A DNA stretch of 64,000 nucleotides from Candidatus Villigracilaceae bacterium (GCA_026645935.1 JAPKMP010000018.1:1-64000); one strand, 5' to 3'; numbered from the stretch's first letter, positions 33,831-43,303 are shown. Translations and numbers: made by a program. Notes: a model not told the origin generated them from the sequence alone.

Positions 33831-36353
33831 TTATGATAAGTCGCTTGTCGTGCCTTTCCAGAATCTTTCGAAGGATTCGGCGAGGAGTGCGTGTTCCGGC
33901 TGGGAAAGGTATGGGTCGCGCTCGAACAACGCTTTTGCGTGCTCGCGTGCTTTTTCGATCAATGCCACATCAGTGATGCTTGCCATCTTCAACGACGAGG
34001 CAAAACCAGCCTGGCGGGTGCCGAGGAATTCGCCCGGTCCGCGCAGTTTCAGATCGAGGTCGGCGAGTTCGAAACCGTTATTGGTGGTCGCCATCGCCTG
34101 CAAACGTTCATTCTCCGCCTCGTCTTCGTGCGTGGGAATCAACAGACAGGTGGACGCCACCGAGCCGCGCCCGACACGCCCGCGAAGTTGATGCAGCTGC
34201 GCCAGGCCGAATCGGTCCGCGCCTTCGATGAGCATCAGTGTTGAATTGGGTACGTCCACACCCACTTCGATGACCGTCGTCGAAACAAGGATGTCGAATT
34301 CCTTATCTCGGAATTTCAGCATCACTTCGTCTTTTTCGCCCGGTTTCATCCGTCCGTGAAGCAGGGCGAGTTTCAGGTCGGGGAACACCTGGTTGGATAG
34401 CGTCTCAAAATCGTCGACCGCCGCGCGGACATTAATCTTTTCGCTCTCGTCGATCAAAGGATAGACGATGAAAGCCTGGTTGCCGTTCTTCACCTGCGCG
34501 CGGATCATCGTATAGGCGCGTTCGCGCTCCTGCGGACGAAGAACATGCGTCGCGATGGGTTGTCTCCCGACAGGCATTTCATCCATGACGGATATATCGA
34601 GGTCACCGAACATCGTCAGCGCCAGCGAACGCGGAATGGGCGTGGCGGTCATGACCAGAAGATGCGGGTTCGTGCCCTTGCTCCTCAACTCGGCGCGCTG
34701 CTCCACGCCAAAGCGATGCTGTTCATCGATGACCACAAATTGCAATTCCTTGAACTGAACATCCGGTTCGATGACCGCATGGGTGCCGATCACGATTTTG
34801 ATCGAACCATCCGCCAAACCGGCGCGGATCGCCTCCTTCTCGGACCCGGTCGTGCTCCCCACCAGCAGGCGGATCTCGTCCTGCCGTAAAAATCCATTTT
34901 CTCCAGCGAGCAAACTGCTGATCGTGCGGTAATGTTGCTCCGCCAGGATCGAAGTCGGCGCCATGACCGCGGCTTGCGCCCCGTTCGTGATCACCATGCT
35001 CGCCCCAAGCGCGGCAATGACCGTTTTGCCGGAGCCCACATCGCCTTGAATTAGCCGATTCATCGGTTTGCCCGAATCCAAATCCTTGCGAATATCGCTC
35101 AACGACTTTTGCTGGGCAGAGGTCAGGGTGAAGGGCAAAGCCGCCAAACGCGCATTCAGCCACTCGTCCGGGACTGCGAAGCGTTTGCCTTCCACCGACT
35201 GCCAATCGCGTTTTTGCCTCAACACACCCATTTGCAAATAAAAGATCTCATCGAAGGCGAGGCGTTCACGCGCAAGTTTGAGCCGCGCCTGTGAATCGGG
35301 GAAATGCGCCTGCGTTAACGCTTCGCCGAGCGAGACCAATTGCGCCTCGCGTTTGATCGTGTCGGGCAGGGCATCCACCACGGCAGGCGCCCAATATGAA
35401 ACGACCTGCTTCATCTGGTTGCGAAGCCACTTTTGTGTGATGCGCTCCGTCAACGGATAGATCGGCACAATGCGATTGGTGTGCAGATTTTCCATCTCCA
35501 CGCTTTCCCAATCGGGGCTGTTCATCACGATGCGCCCAAGATACTGATCGATCTTTCCGGAAACGGAAATGGCGTCGCCCTGTTTGAGCCGGTTAATCAA
35601 CCACGGCTGGTTGAAGAAAGTGATCCGCATCGAACCTGTGCCGTCGCTGATGATGACCTCGATGATGTTCATCTTGCCGCCGCGCACCGGGCGGTTGTGA
35701 ACGCTTTGGATCGTCCCAAGCACAGTCACCACATCGCCGTACATCAACGCATTGATCGGCTTGAGCAATGTGTAATCTTCGTAGCGGCGCGGGAAGTAAT
35801 ACAGCATATCCCCCAGCGTCTTCATCCCAAGTTTTTCCAGAGATTCGGCGTTGCGAGGTCCCACACCCTGCAAAACCGTCAACTGCGCGTTCAACGCGGC
35901 AGGAGTCTGGCTGTGCCTTGCGCTGGTTGCAGAATCGAATCTCTGCCCCGGCGCATGTTTTTGTCTTTGAGGATGCGGACGCCCCTGGTTTTGATTCTTC
36001 GACGGAGCGGGTGCGGCTTCTGGAGCATATGCCTTCCCATTATCATCGCTTCGCGGCGGACGGGGAGGCTGGTTCTGCGTCTTTGGCTTTTGCCCCGCCT
36101 CGGGGTAGGTCTCGCCGATCCGCTTCCAAAGTCCCTTCAAAGAATCCGCCCGCCCGGCGGGAGGCAGTTTCTCGTAAGCTCGCAAACGCGAAACGACCGC
36201 TTGTATCACTTCCTCGGTGATGCCGTCGGCGCGCGCCTCCCCTTCCCAGTAATCGAGCATTTTGGCAAGTCCGCCGATGATGGCGGTGTTCTCGTATTTG
36301 TTTTCGTGTTCGAGCCGGAAGAATTTTCTCAGTTTTTCCAGTGAGGGTTGCAT
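33831..36353 (-). CDS. recG: ATP-dependent DNA helicase RecG
   Basis: An 840-residue RecG. Helicase motifs: Walker A GDVGSGKTVIAALGA, motif II DEQH (RecG variant of DEAH), motif III TATPIPRSLAL, and motif VI QLHQLRGRVGRG. An OB-fold wedge domain precedes them. The first 160 residues (helical, then a Pro/Lys-rich linker) are an N-terminal extension beyond the usual 690 residues, as in cyanobacterial and Chloroflexota RecG. It remodels stalled replication forks. It heads the recG-coaD-coiled-coil group. Confidence 0.95.
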   Translation of the reverse strand: MQPSLEKLRKFFRLEHENKYENTAIIGGLAKMLDYWEGEARADGITEEVIQAVVSRLRAYEKLPPAGRADSLKGLWKRIGETYPEAGQKPKTQNQPPRPPRSDDNGKAYAPEAAPAPSKNQNQGRPHPQRQKHAPGQRFDSATSARHSQTPAALNAQLTVLQGVGPRNAESLEKLGMKTLGDMLYYFPRRYEDYTLLKPINALMYGDVVTVLGTIQSVHNRPVRGGKMNIIEVIISDGTGSMRITFFNQPWLINRLKQGDAISVSGKIDQYLGRIVMNSPDWESVEMENLHTNRIVPIYPLTERITQKWLRNQMKQVVSYWAPAVVDALPDTIKREAQLVSLGEALTQAHFPDSQARLKLARERLAFDEIFYLQMGVLRQKRDWQSVEGKRFAVPDEWLNARLAALPFTLTSAQQKSLSDIRKDLDSGKPMNRLIQGDVGSGKTVIAALGASMVITNGAQAAVMAPTSILAEQHYRTISSLLAGENGFLRQDEIRLLVGSTTGSEKEAIRAGLADGSIKIVIGTHAVIEPDVQFKELQFVVIDEQHRFGVEQRAELRSKGTNPHLLVMTATPIPRSLALTMFGDLDISVMDEMPVGRQPIATHVLRPQERERAYTMIRAQVKNGNQAFIVYPLIDESEKINVRAAVDDFETLSNQVFPDLKLALLHGRMKPGEKDEVMLKFRDKEFDILVSTTVIEVGVDVPNSTLMLIEGADRFGLAQLHQLRGRVGRGSVASTCLLIPTHEDEAENERLQAMATTNNGFELADLDLKLRGPGEFLGTRQAGFASSLKMASITDVALIEKAREHAKALFERDPYLSQPEHALLAESFERFWKGTTSDLS

Positions 36354-36382
36354 ATGGATAATTTTATCATGGAGGAATTAAG

Positions 36383-37219
36383 TCACTTCTTTATAGCCGC
36401 AAAACCCAGACCGTTCGGTCCAAGATGCGTGCCGATCACCGCCGTGACGTTGACGAAAAAAATATCCCTAGGCACAGACTTTCTTGCCTGTTGCATCAGG
36501 GAATTCAATAGATTTTGCGCGCGGGCTTCTGCGTTGGTGTGCAAAATGGCGAGACGTTCCATCTCGCCAATTTCCAGCGCAAAGTTCAAGATTTTTTCGT
36601 CCACCAGCGCTGTCGTGCGGACCGCGCCGATGGCTCTCACCTCGCCATCGCGCAGTTCGATCATCGGCTTGATGGAAAGCAATCCGCCCAAATTGGCGAC
36701 CACACCCGGTACGCGTCCGCTTCGTTTGAGGTATTCCAGCGTGTCGAGCGCGGCTTTGACTTGTAATCGTTTCCGCGCGGATTCTGCGGCTTCGAGAGCG
36801 GCCTTCAAACCCAGGTCGCCCGTTTCGGCGGCGGCAAGGACTTGAAAGCCCAGCCCCATCGAAAGCGAGCCGCTATCCACTACAGTGACTTTGCCGGGGA
36901 AATTTCCCGCCGCCTGTTTTGCGATGTTGACGATGGCCGTCAATTGCGAAGCGGCATGGATGGAGAGGATATGGTCACAACCTGAATCGAGCAGGGTCCG
37001 ATACGGCGAAAGAAAATCTCCAATCGACGGCGCGGCAGTCGTCGGATGGGATCGAAGCGTGGGAAGGCGGGAATAAAACTCTTCGCGGGTGACGCTAATC
37101 CCGTCCTTGTATTCCTTTCCATCCAACACAAGGATGGTGGGTACGACATTAATCCCGTGTTGTTCGATCAGGTACGCAGGCAGGTCGGAGGTCGAGTCGG
37201 TGACAATTCCCAGTTTCAT
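36383..37219 (-). CDS. DegV family (fatty-acid-binding) protein
   Basis: A 278-residue DegV protein starting MKLGIVTDSTSDLP, with the lipid-headgroup motif TSRDEF-like TREEFYSRL and SQLT-type positions in the middle (SAASQLTAI reading) and a C-terminal alpha/beta domain. DegV/FakB proteins present a bound fatty acid to the FakA kinase. ATG 37219 is the family start; a longer frame reading upstream enters the repeat at 37245-37336 and is rejected. A FakA-like gene lies 2 kb away at 38809, so the two may function together. Confidence 0.85.
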   Translation of the reverse strand: MKLGIVTDSTSDLPAYLIEQHGINVVPTILVLDGKEYKDGISVTREEFYSRLPTLRSHPTTAAPSIGDFLSPYRTLLDSGCDHILSIHAASQLTAIVNIAKQAAGNFPGKVTVVDSGSLSMGLGFQVLAAAETGDLGLKAALEAAESARKRLQVKAALDTLEYLKRSGRVPGVVANLGGLLSIKPMIELRDGEVRAIGAVRTTALVDEKILNFALEIGEMERLAILHTNAEARAQNLLNSLMQQARKSVPRDIFFVNVTAVIGTHLGPNGLGFAAIKK

Positions 37220-37244
37220 GAAGGAAGTGTAGCATAAAAGAACG

Positions 37245-37336
37245 ATGTCATTGCGAGAAGGAGCGAAACGACGACGAAGCAATCTCCCCATCATTTTGGA
37301 GATTGCTCCGGGCGCTGTGCGCCGTAGCAATGACAT
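37245..37336. repeat. Inverted-repeat element of the TGTCATTGCGAG type
   Basis: The left end ATGTCATTGCGAG and the right end reading AGCAATGACAT are inverted copies; the interior has GAAGCAATCTCC against GGAGATTGCTCC. The 92-bp element fills the DegV-PadR spacer. The same family occurs at 29286-29366. Confidence 0.75.
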
Positions 37337-37357
37337 TCCTAACCTTATATTTTACCC

Positions 37358-37386
37358 TTGACATATTGTATATCACACAGTATAAT
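37358..37386 (+). promoter_or_regulatory. Consensus sigma-70 promoter of the padR-HAAS operon
   Basis: TTGACA, 17 nt, TATAAT: both hexamers match the consensus exactly. The spacer holds an imperfect palindrome (ATTGTA-N10-TATAAT), a possible operator for the PadR product. Confidence 0.85.
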
Positions 37387-37403
37387 GCGGCAAAGGTTGA
37401 AAT

Positions 37404-37733
37404 ATGGCAAACACAGAATCGCTCGAAAATGTCGTATTGGAGTTGCGGCGCGGGGTGATCGTGCTCGCGGCGCTCAGCCAACTGGGCGCGGCGGAATACG
37501 GTTACTCCCTGCTCAAGAAACTCGCCGACCTCGGCTTGGAGGTGGATCAGGGCACGTTGTATCCCCTCCTCCGCCGGTTGGAGGCGCAAGGGCTGCTCGA
37601 ATCAGATTGGAAGATCGAAGAGTCGCGCCCGCGTCGGTATTATGTCATCAGCACGGAAGGAAAAAAACTCCTGCCGAAACTGAAAAAGGAATGGACGGGC
37701 ATCGTGTCCGTGATGGATAGGATGCTCTCGTAA
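37404..37733 (+). CDS. PadR-family transcriptional regulator
   Basis: A 109-residue winged-helix regulator. The motif DQGTLYPLLRRLEAQGLLESDW is the classical PadR wing and recognition region, with the YGYSLLKKL helix before it. PadR proteins commonly repress a co-transcribed membrane protein until a signal relieves them. It is followed after about 20 nt by a HAAS protein, the typical pairing, and has a perfect promoter with a palindrome in the spacer, so autoregulation is likely. Confidence 0.9.
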   Translation: MANTESLENVVLELRRGVIVLAALSQLGAAEYGYSLLKKLADLGLEVDQGTLYPLLRRLEAQGLLESDWKIEESRPRRYYVISTEGKKLLPKLKKEWTGIVSVMDRMLS

Positions 37734-37752
37734 TGAAAGGAAAGGAATAACC

Positions 37753-38760
37753 ATGAACCTCATAGATCGTTATGTCGCCGAAGTCGGCAGGCGCCTTTTG
37801 CTCGTCAAGGGGCGGAAGGATATCGAAAATGAATTACGCTCCACGCTCGATGATATGCTGGAGGAACGCGCAAGCAAAGCAGGCACACCCGCCGACGAAG
37901 CCATGCAAATGGAATTGTTGAAAGAATACGGCGCGCCGCACAAGGTCGCGCAGACGTATAACCCGCATCCGTATCTGATCGGTCCGCGCATCTATCCCTT
38001 CTTCACCTTCATTTTGAAGATCGTGCTTGCGGCAGTGGCATTTGGATTAAGTATCGCCCTGGTGATACAGATCATTTCACAGTCGCCCATGTCTGCCGCG
38101 GAGTTTTTATCGACGGTCGGCAAAGGCATTCTGAACATCATCTCGGTGGGCATCGCCGTGTTCGGGAATATGGCGCTGGTCTTCGCACTGATCGAGCGCT
38201 ACGCCCCCGCCGCAGATTTCAAAATGGACGAAGACAAGGAATGGGATCCTGCCGCGCTCAAGAAGGAACCGGAACCGGACGAGGTCAAGATTTGGGAGCC
38301 GATCCTCGCGATTGTCTTCACCTTCATCGCGCTGAGCATCTTCAACTTCAACCCTCAGTTGATCGGCATCTACTACTTGAACGGCGATGGCTGGCAGGTC
38401 ACGCCGCTGCTCTCCGAAGCCTTCTTCCGCTGGCTGCCCCTGCTGAATGTCGTATGGGTCGCTGAAATCGTTCTGAACGGCATGTTGTTACGCTCAGGCA
38501 AGTGGACGAACGGTGCCAGACTCTTTTCCATCGGCATCAAGCTGGTCCAGGTCTTCATCATCGTCATGCTTTTGATGGGACCATCCATCCTGGCTCTGAC
38601 GCCTGAATCAATGGCGTCAGGCGGCATCACCGACCCCGACGCCGCCGGGAAACTCAACGAATTGGCTCACACCGCAATCAAGTTCGCGCTCGGATTTGCC
38701 GTGCTGGGAACGGTGGTGGAGGTCATCAAGTCCTTGTACAAGATGGTGACACAAAAATAA
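37753..38760 (+). CDS. HAAS-domain membrane protein (PadR partner)
   Basis: A 335-residue protein. The N-terminal 80 residues (helical: DRYVAEVGRRL, VKGRKDIENELRS, LLKEYGAPHKVAQ) form a HAAS domain, followed by seven or so membrane helices with an acidic cytoplasmic loop (residues about 155-180). HAAS proteins pair with PadR regulators in many bacteria; the membrane part probably senses a stimulus. AAAGGAA precedes ATG 37753. It converges with the FakA-like gene over a shared terminator. Confidence 0.8.
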   Translation: MNLIDRYVAEVGRRLLLVKGRKDIENELRSTLDDMLEERASKAGTPADEAMQMELLKEYGAPHKVAQTYNPHPYLIGPRIYPFFTFILKIVLAAVAFGLSIALVIQIISQSPMSAAEFLSTVGKGILNIISVGIAVFGNMALVFALIERYAPAADFKMDEDKEWDPAALKKEPEPDEVKIWEPILAIVFTFIALSIFNFNPQLIGIYYLNGDGWQVTPLLSEAFFRWLPLLNVVWVAEIVLNGMLLRSGKWTNGARLFSIGIKLVQVFIIVMLLMGPSILALTPESMASGGITDPDAAGKLNELAHTAIKFALGFAVLGTVVEVIKSLYKMVTQK

Positions 38761-38777
38761 CAAGGGATGTCATACAT

Positions 38778-38816
38778 AAAAAAGTGACTGTCGCCTTCGA
38801 GGGGACAGTCACTTTT
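38778..38816. terminator. Bidirectional terminator of convergent genes
   Basis: AAAAGTGACTGTC and GACAGTCACTTTT pair around an 11-nt loop. The right arm overlaps the last codons of the FakA-like gene. Confidence 0.8.
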
Positions 38817-40494
38817 CGTTCCAAAAATCATTCAATCGAAAGGATAAATTGATAATGCGGCTGCCCCCCTCCTGAACCTCGACCTCGAGATTGGAGTATT
38901 TTTCACGGACGTGATCCGCGACCCGGTTGGCGTCGGCATGAGATAGATCCGCTCCAAAAAACAGGGTGACGATCTCGCATTGACCCGCTTCCGCTTTTTC
39001 GAGCAGGTCGAACACCCCTTTTTCGATGGAATCGGCGGAAGCGACAAGTTTGCCATCCAGAAGAGAGATCACCTGTCCCTCTTTCACCGTTACCCCGTCG
39101 ATCTCCACCGAGCGTGTGGCAACCGTGATCTCGCCGGTCTTCGCGTTGTTCATCGCGCGGTTCATCTTCGCGGCGACCGCTTCCACATCGCCAGCGGGGT
39201 CGAACGAAAGCATGGCGGCAAGTCCCTGCGGAACGGTGCGGGTTGGAACCACTTGCACTTTCTTCACAGTGACTTCCTTCGCCTGGTTCGCCGCCATGAT
39301 GATATTTTTATTATTCGGCAGTATGATCACTTTATCCGTCGGCATATTCTCGAACGAACCCAAAATATCCTGCGTGGAGGGATTCATCGTCTGTCCGCCT
39401 TCCACAACGGCGGCAACCCCGAGGCTGGCAAAGATGCGGCTGATTCCCGTTCCCGGCGAGACGACCACCACGGCAATATTCCCAGGCTCCACCGTGCTGA
39501 ACTGAATCTGCGAAGACTTGCTTTTCTGAATATCATCCATCTGTGCCATCAAATTTTCAATGGCAACCTTCGTCACGGTTCCGATTCCCATGATGTAATC
39601 GATGGGCGTATAACGGTTCTCGGTCGGGACGTGGATATGCATGCGATACATCCCATCCCCTTCGCCCACCTGGATCGACGTGCCCATCTCTTCAAGTTTT
39701 CCATAAAACCCATGCAGGTCCAGCTCGCCGGTCGGGACAAAATCAACGACCACTTCATAATCCTGTCCCTCCTCCACTTCCTCCATCGCACCTTCCAAAC
39801 TCATCGCCGAGAGCGATTGGACCTGCATCGTCGGCGTTTCAAGCGACTCGCCGTAAACATGTCGCAGCATTCCCTCCATAAAAAAGAACAAACCTTTTCC
39901 GCCCGAATCCACCACACCCGCCTGTTTCAGGATCGGAAGTTGTTCGGGGGTTTTCCTGACCGCTTCATCCGCAGCGCGGACCGCCGCCTCGAGCAATTCC
40001 AACGCATCCTTCACGGACCCGGAAGCTGATTCGGCCGCATTGGCAGTTTCTTTAATGACGGTCAGGATCGTCCCCTCGACAGGCTTGACCACGCCTTTAT
40101 ACGCCGTATCGCGCGCTTCGCCCAACGCTTTGACGAATGTTTGGATATCCAATGATTCGCTTTCATGCACGGCGCGTGAAAAACCGCGCAGGATCTGGCT
40201 GGTGATCACCCCCGAATTGCCGCGCGCGCCCATCAACGCACCCTTGGAAAAAGCCCCTGCCATCTCGCCAAGATGACGCGTACCTTTATCTTTGATCTCG
40301 TTCCATGCCGCCTGCAGGGTCAAACTCATATTCGTGCCGGTATCCCCATCCGGGACCGGAAACACGTTCAACGCATTGACCACCTGCTGGTTTGTCCGAA
40401 GCCAGGTCAACCCGGCTTCGACAAGGCGTTTGAATGCCTGCCCGTCAACGGTACGCTTACGCAATTTCTCCACTCGCGCGGTATCGATCGCCAT
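38809..40494 (-). CDS. DAK2-domain protein, FakA-like fatty acid kinase subunit (YloV)
   Basis: A 561-residue protein. The N-terminal DAK2 domain (about 10-200) has the ATP/Mg motif NVFPVPDGDTGTNMSLT and GARGNSGVI. The middle and C-terminal parts match the FakA/YloV layout (DegV-like C-terminal half with LPNNKNI). FakA phosphorylates fatty acids held by DegV/FakB proteins; a DegV gene lies nearby at 36383. It is 12 nt after the Asp23-family gene, the standard neighbour in Firmicutes and Chloroflexota. Confidence 0.85.
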   Translation of the reverse strand: MAIDTARVEKLRKRTVDGQAFKRLVEAGLTWLRTNQQVVNALNVFPVPDGDTGTNMSLTLQAAWNEIKDKGTRHLGEMAGAFSKGALMGARGNSGVITSQILRGFSRAVHESESLDIQTFVKALGEARDTAYKGVVKPVEGTILTVIKETANAAESASGSVKDALELLEAAVRAADEAVRKTPEQLPILKQAGVVDSGGKGLFFFMEGMLRHVYGESLETPTMQVQSLSAMSLEGAMEEVEEGQDYEVVVDFVPTGELDLHGFYGKLEEMGTSIQVGEGDGMYRMHIHVPTENRYTPIDYIMGIGTVTKVAIENLMAQMDDIQKSKSSQIQFSTVEPGNIAVVVVSPGTGISRIFASLGVAAVVEGGQTMNPSTQDILGSFENMPTDKVIILPNNKNIIMAANQAKEVTVKKVQVVPTRTVPQGLAAMLSFDPAGDVEAVAAKMNRAMNNAKTGEITVATRSVEIDGVTVKEGQVISLLDGKLVASADSIEKGVFDLLEKAEAGQCEIVTLFFGADLSHADANRVADHVREKYSNLEVEVQEGGSRIINLSFRLNDFWNEK

Positions 40495-40506
40495 GAATCG
40501 CTTCTC

Positions 40507-40863
40507 CTAATCCGTATTGCTGATTCGCAATCCCGCCACATGCACATTGACCGTGCTGACTTTCAATCCCAAGGCCTTTTCCACATGGAAGCGGACCGTA
40601 TTCGCCACACTCTCTGCCACGGCGTTGATACGCGTCCCGAATTCGACGATGACATGCACGTCGATATGGATCTCATCCTCCAGGTACCGGACGGAGATTC
40701 CCCGTGATGGTTCGCGGGTGATGCTGGAGACGATGCCGTCTGCCAGGTTCTTGGGAGCCAGCCCCACCACCCCGTAAGATTGAAGCGTGGCATGATACGC
40801 AATCGTCGCCACCGCATTCGGCGAGACGTGGATCCCGCCCAGTGAAGTCGTTTCTTCGCCCAT
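40507..40863 (-). CDS. Asp23/Gls24-family envelope stress protein
   Basis: A 118-residue Asp23 protein with the characteristic VSPNAVATIAYHAT and HVIVEFGTRI motifs. GAGGAAC sits before ATG 40863; a longer in-frame start lacks a ribosome site and adds an Arg-rich, non-homologous stretch. It leads the transcript with the FakA-like gene. Asp23 proteins are associated with the envelope in alkaline stress; the exact role here is unknown. Confidence 0.85.
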   Translation of the reverse strand: MGEETTSLGGIHVSPNAVATIAYHATLQSYGVVGLAPKNLADGIVSSITREPSRGISVRYLEDEIHIDVHVIVEFGTRINAVAESVANTVRFHVEKALGLKVSTVNVHVAGLRISNTD

Positions 40864-41074
40864 AGGTTCCTCAGTCGTTTTCAACTCGAACCGCCGTCCC
40901 CGGCGGCGTGAACGATTCGATCTTGCGCTGTCACGGCGCAAGGGACAAAATTTCAGTATGTCCCTATTTTAACATCTCTTCTTGAAGTTGGTTACGTTCT
41001 ATGGTAAAATGCCGTGCCTTCGAAAAGGGCAAATGGAATTATTGCAAGGAAAGATGAAGAAAGGATTCTCAGAC

Positions 41075-41260
41075 ATGGCAAAGTGCAACCACTGCGGCAA
41101 AACGACCACCTTCGGACACAACCGCTCCTTCTCACAGCGCGCCACCAACCGCACCTTCAAACCCAATCTCCAAAAGGTTTCGGTGATGGAAAAAGGTCGC
41201 CTCGTGAAGAAGACCCTGTGCGCCAAGTGCATCAAGACGCTCGGCAAAGTAGCAGCGTAA
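41075..41260 (+). CDS. rpmB: 50S ribosomal protein L28
   Basis: A 61-residue L28 beginning MAKCNHCGKTTTFGHN, with zinc-type pairs C4-C7 and C49-C52. ATG 41075 matches the family start and has AAGGA upstream; the in-frame extension to 40982 adds non-homologous sequence and is rejected. It ends at a strong terminator. Two Cys pairs mark the zinc-binding (C+) form of L28. Confidence 0.95.
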   Translation: MAKCNHCGKTTTFGHNRSFSQRATNRTFKPNLQKVSVMEKGRLVKKTLCAKCIKTLGKVAA

Positions 41261-41279
41261 GGGTCATTCCCTTGTGAAG

Positions 41280-41311
41280 AAATCGCGGCGCATAACGCCG
41301 CGATTTTTTTT
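41280..41311. terminator. Strong terminator after rpmB
   Basis: AAATCGCGGCG pairs with CGCCGCGATTT around a 5-nt loop and is followed by a long T-run on the plus strand. It is shared with the convergent rpe gene. Confidence 0.92.
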
Positions 41312-41975
41312 ATCCAATAGCGATCTCTTTCAAAGCATTCACGCCTGCCCCGCTGCCTTTCGGATGTTTGAAAACTGCGTTCCCCGCCACGAAGACATTT
41401 GCGCCAGCTTTCTTCATCAAGGGCAGGGTATCTGCGTTGATGCCGCCGTCCACCTCGAGATGGGCGTTGGAACGGAGCGCATTCAATTTCGCGCGAATCT
41501 CCTCGACCTTGGAGATCGTCTCTGGCATGAGCTTTTGACCGGAAAAACCGGGGACGACGCTCATGACAAGAACCAGGTCTACCAATGGCAGGGCGGAGTC
41601 GATGGAAGAGGCTGGCGTTGCGGGATTCAACGTCACACCGGCGGTACAGCCCAAAGACTTAATTTTTTTTATAACATGCGGCAGATCGGGGCAGGTTTCG
41701 ACATGGACAGTGAGGTTGCTCGCACCGGCTTTCGCAAATGCTTCTATGTGCTTCTCCGGTTCGAGAATCATCAAATGCACATCGAGAGGGAGTTTGCTCA
41801 TCCCTTTAAGAGATTCGACAAATAAGGGACCAACGGTAATTGTAGGCACGAAATGGCCGTCCATCACATCCACGTGAATCCAATCGGCTCCAGCAGATTC
41901 GATGGCAGCGACTTCGTCGGCGATATGTGCGAGGTCTGCGGCGATGATGGAGGGGGCGAGAATATTAATTGACAT
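41310..41975 (-). CDS. rpe: Ribulose-phosphate 3-epimerase
   Basis: A 221-residue TIM-barrel enzyme. The N-terminal LAPSIIAADLAHI, the metal-binding WIHVDVMDGHFVP, DVHLMI, VMSVVPGFSGQKL and the C-terminal EVDGGINADTL are the classical Rpe blocks with the catalytic Asp pair. It interconverts ribulose 5-phosphate and xylulose 5-phosphate in the pentose phosphate pathway. The gene stands alone, with a repeat element upstream. Confidence 0.96.
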   Translation of the reverse strand: MSINILAPSIIAADLAHIADEVAAIESAGADWIHVDVMDGHFVPTITVGPLFVESLKGMSKLPLDVHLMILEPEKHIEAFAKAGASNLTVHVETCPDLPHVIKKIKSLGCTAGVTLNPATPASSIDSALPLVDLVLVMSVVPGFSGQKLMPETISKVEEIRAKLNALRSNAHLEVDGGINADTLPLMKKAGANVFVAGNAVFKHPKGSGAGVNALKEIAIG

Positions 41976-41986
41976 TATTCATAATA

Positions 41987-42067
41987 ATGTCACTCTGAGC
42001 GCAGCGAAGAGTCTCTCCCAATGGCAGGGAGATCCTTCGCGGCGCTTTGCGCCACTCAGGATGACAT
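41987..42067. repeat. Inverted-repeat element of the GTCACTCTGAGC type
   Basis: The left end ATGTCACTCTGAGCGCAGCG and the right end reading GCCACTCAGGATGACAT are inverted, and AGAGTCTCTCCC faces GGGAGATCCTTCG. The 81-bp element fills the spacer between rpe and the kinase gene. It is a different family from 37245-37336 but has the same architecture. Confidence 0.7.
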
Positions 42068-42078
42068 GATCGGGATTA

Positions 42079-43212
42079 TTAACTTGGCGGAAAATAACTG
42101 AAATAGATAATCAACCCGAATGGGATCAATCCGCCCCAAGCCAGGACAGCGAGCAAGCCAAGGCCGACTGCCACCCAGTCGATGGGTTCAGCGGAAGATT
42201 CGGCTCGATAGGCGGGAGCAGGTTCCGGCTGAATCGTCTGAGGCGGGTATGGGGGTTGATAATATTCCGGTTCAGGTTCCGGCTGTGGACGCGGTTGACT
42301 CGGAGGGGAGAGTCGATCCGCAATGTCCTGTTTGATGGTGATGACCTGCGGCGCAGAAACGGGTTCCTTTGCGGCTTTGAGCGGCGCGGGAGCCGTCCCG
42401 AATTTTTGCAGGACGCGGCCGAGTTGATCGGCGGTGCGATAACGCGCGGAAGGTTCCTTGGAAAGAATCTTCATCACGATCTCTTCGAGCGCAGGCGGAA
42501 TATCGGGGACATATTCGCTGACGGGCAGCGGCCGCGCGGAAAGATGCAGGCGCGCAAGTTCATCGGCAGAGTGGGCGGTGAAAGGCGGCGTGCCAGTGAG
42601 AATTTCGTAGAGGACAACGCCCAGCGAATATACGTCGGAGGCGGGAGTGGGCGTTTCACCTGCCGCCTGTTCGGGCGCGAAATAAAGCGGCGAGCCCCAA
42701 ACAACGTCGTTGCGCTCACCGGGTTTGATTGTGGCCAGGGCGCGCGCGATACCAAAGTCCGTGACCTTGAGCCGCATATCCTTCGTGACGATCATGTTGT
42801 GCGGCTTGATGTCGCAATGCACCAGCCCGGCGCGATGGGCATACCCCACGCCCGCACACGCCTGGATAATGAGCGGAATACCCTGCTCGTATGGATAACG
42901 ACCGCGTTCGCGGACTAGCGCCTTAAGGTCCTTGCCGGGGACGTGCTCCATGACGATGTAGATCAGGTTGTCGGCGATGCCGAAATCGTGCACGGTGACG
43001 ATATTGGGATGCGAAAGATTCGCTGCGGCGCGCGCCTCGAGCAGGAATTGTTTCTGGAAATTTTCGTTGGCAGAATATTCCTTGCGCAGGACTTTGATGG
43101 CGACGGGGCGGTCCAGCACGACATCGCGGCCAAGATACACATTCGCCATGCCGCCGGAGCCAAGCACTTCCTGGAGTTGATATCGGTCGTTGAGTAATGC
43201 GCCTTCTGTCAT
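42079..43212 (-). CDS. Ser/Thr protein kinase (PknB type) with C-terminal membrane anchor
   Basis: A 377-residue kinase. The N-terminal 265 residues show GSGGMANVY, the Lys in AIKVL, HCDIKPHNMIV, DFGIAR and APEQAAG. A Pro-rich, Tyr-containing linker follows, and a single hydrophobic helix at the C-terminus anchors it. No extracellular sensor domain is present, unlike the kinase at 5721. TATAAT (43227-43222, minus) lies 9 nt before the ATG with no Shine-Dalgarno, suggesting a leaderless message. Confidence 0.92.
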   Translation of the reverse strand: MTEGALLNDRYQLQEVLGSGGMANVYLGRDVVLDRPVAIKVLRKEYSANENFQKQFLLEARAAANLSHPNIVTVHDFGIADNLIYIVMEHVPGKDLKALVRERGRYPYEQGIPLIIQACAGVGYAHRAGLVHCDIKPHNMIVTKDMRLKVTDFGIARALATIKPGERNDVVWGSPLYFAPEQAAGETPTPASDVYSLGVVLYEILTGTPPFTAHSADELARLHLSARPLPVSEYVPDIPPALEEIVMKILSKEPSARYRTADQLGRVLQKFGTAPAPLKAAKEPVSAPQVITIKQDIADRLSPPSQPRPQPEPEPEYYQPPYPPQTIQPEPAPAYRAESSAEPIDWVAVGLGLLAVLAWGGLIPFGLIIYFSYFPPS

Positions 43213-43303
43213 TGTGAGGGGATTATACCGTGAGATGGAGGGCGGTTGCAGAAAAGGATATGATTTGCGATTTGTATGGCGGTCAACAATGAATTATTGC
43301 ATA

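Noticed and set aside
38980-40029. 349-residue open frame opposite the FakA-like gene
   Set aside because: Antisense shadow, His/Arg-rich, no motif; the minus-strand frame is the real gene.
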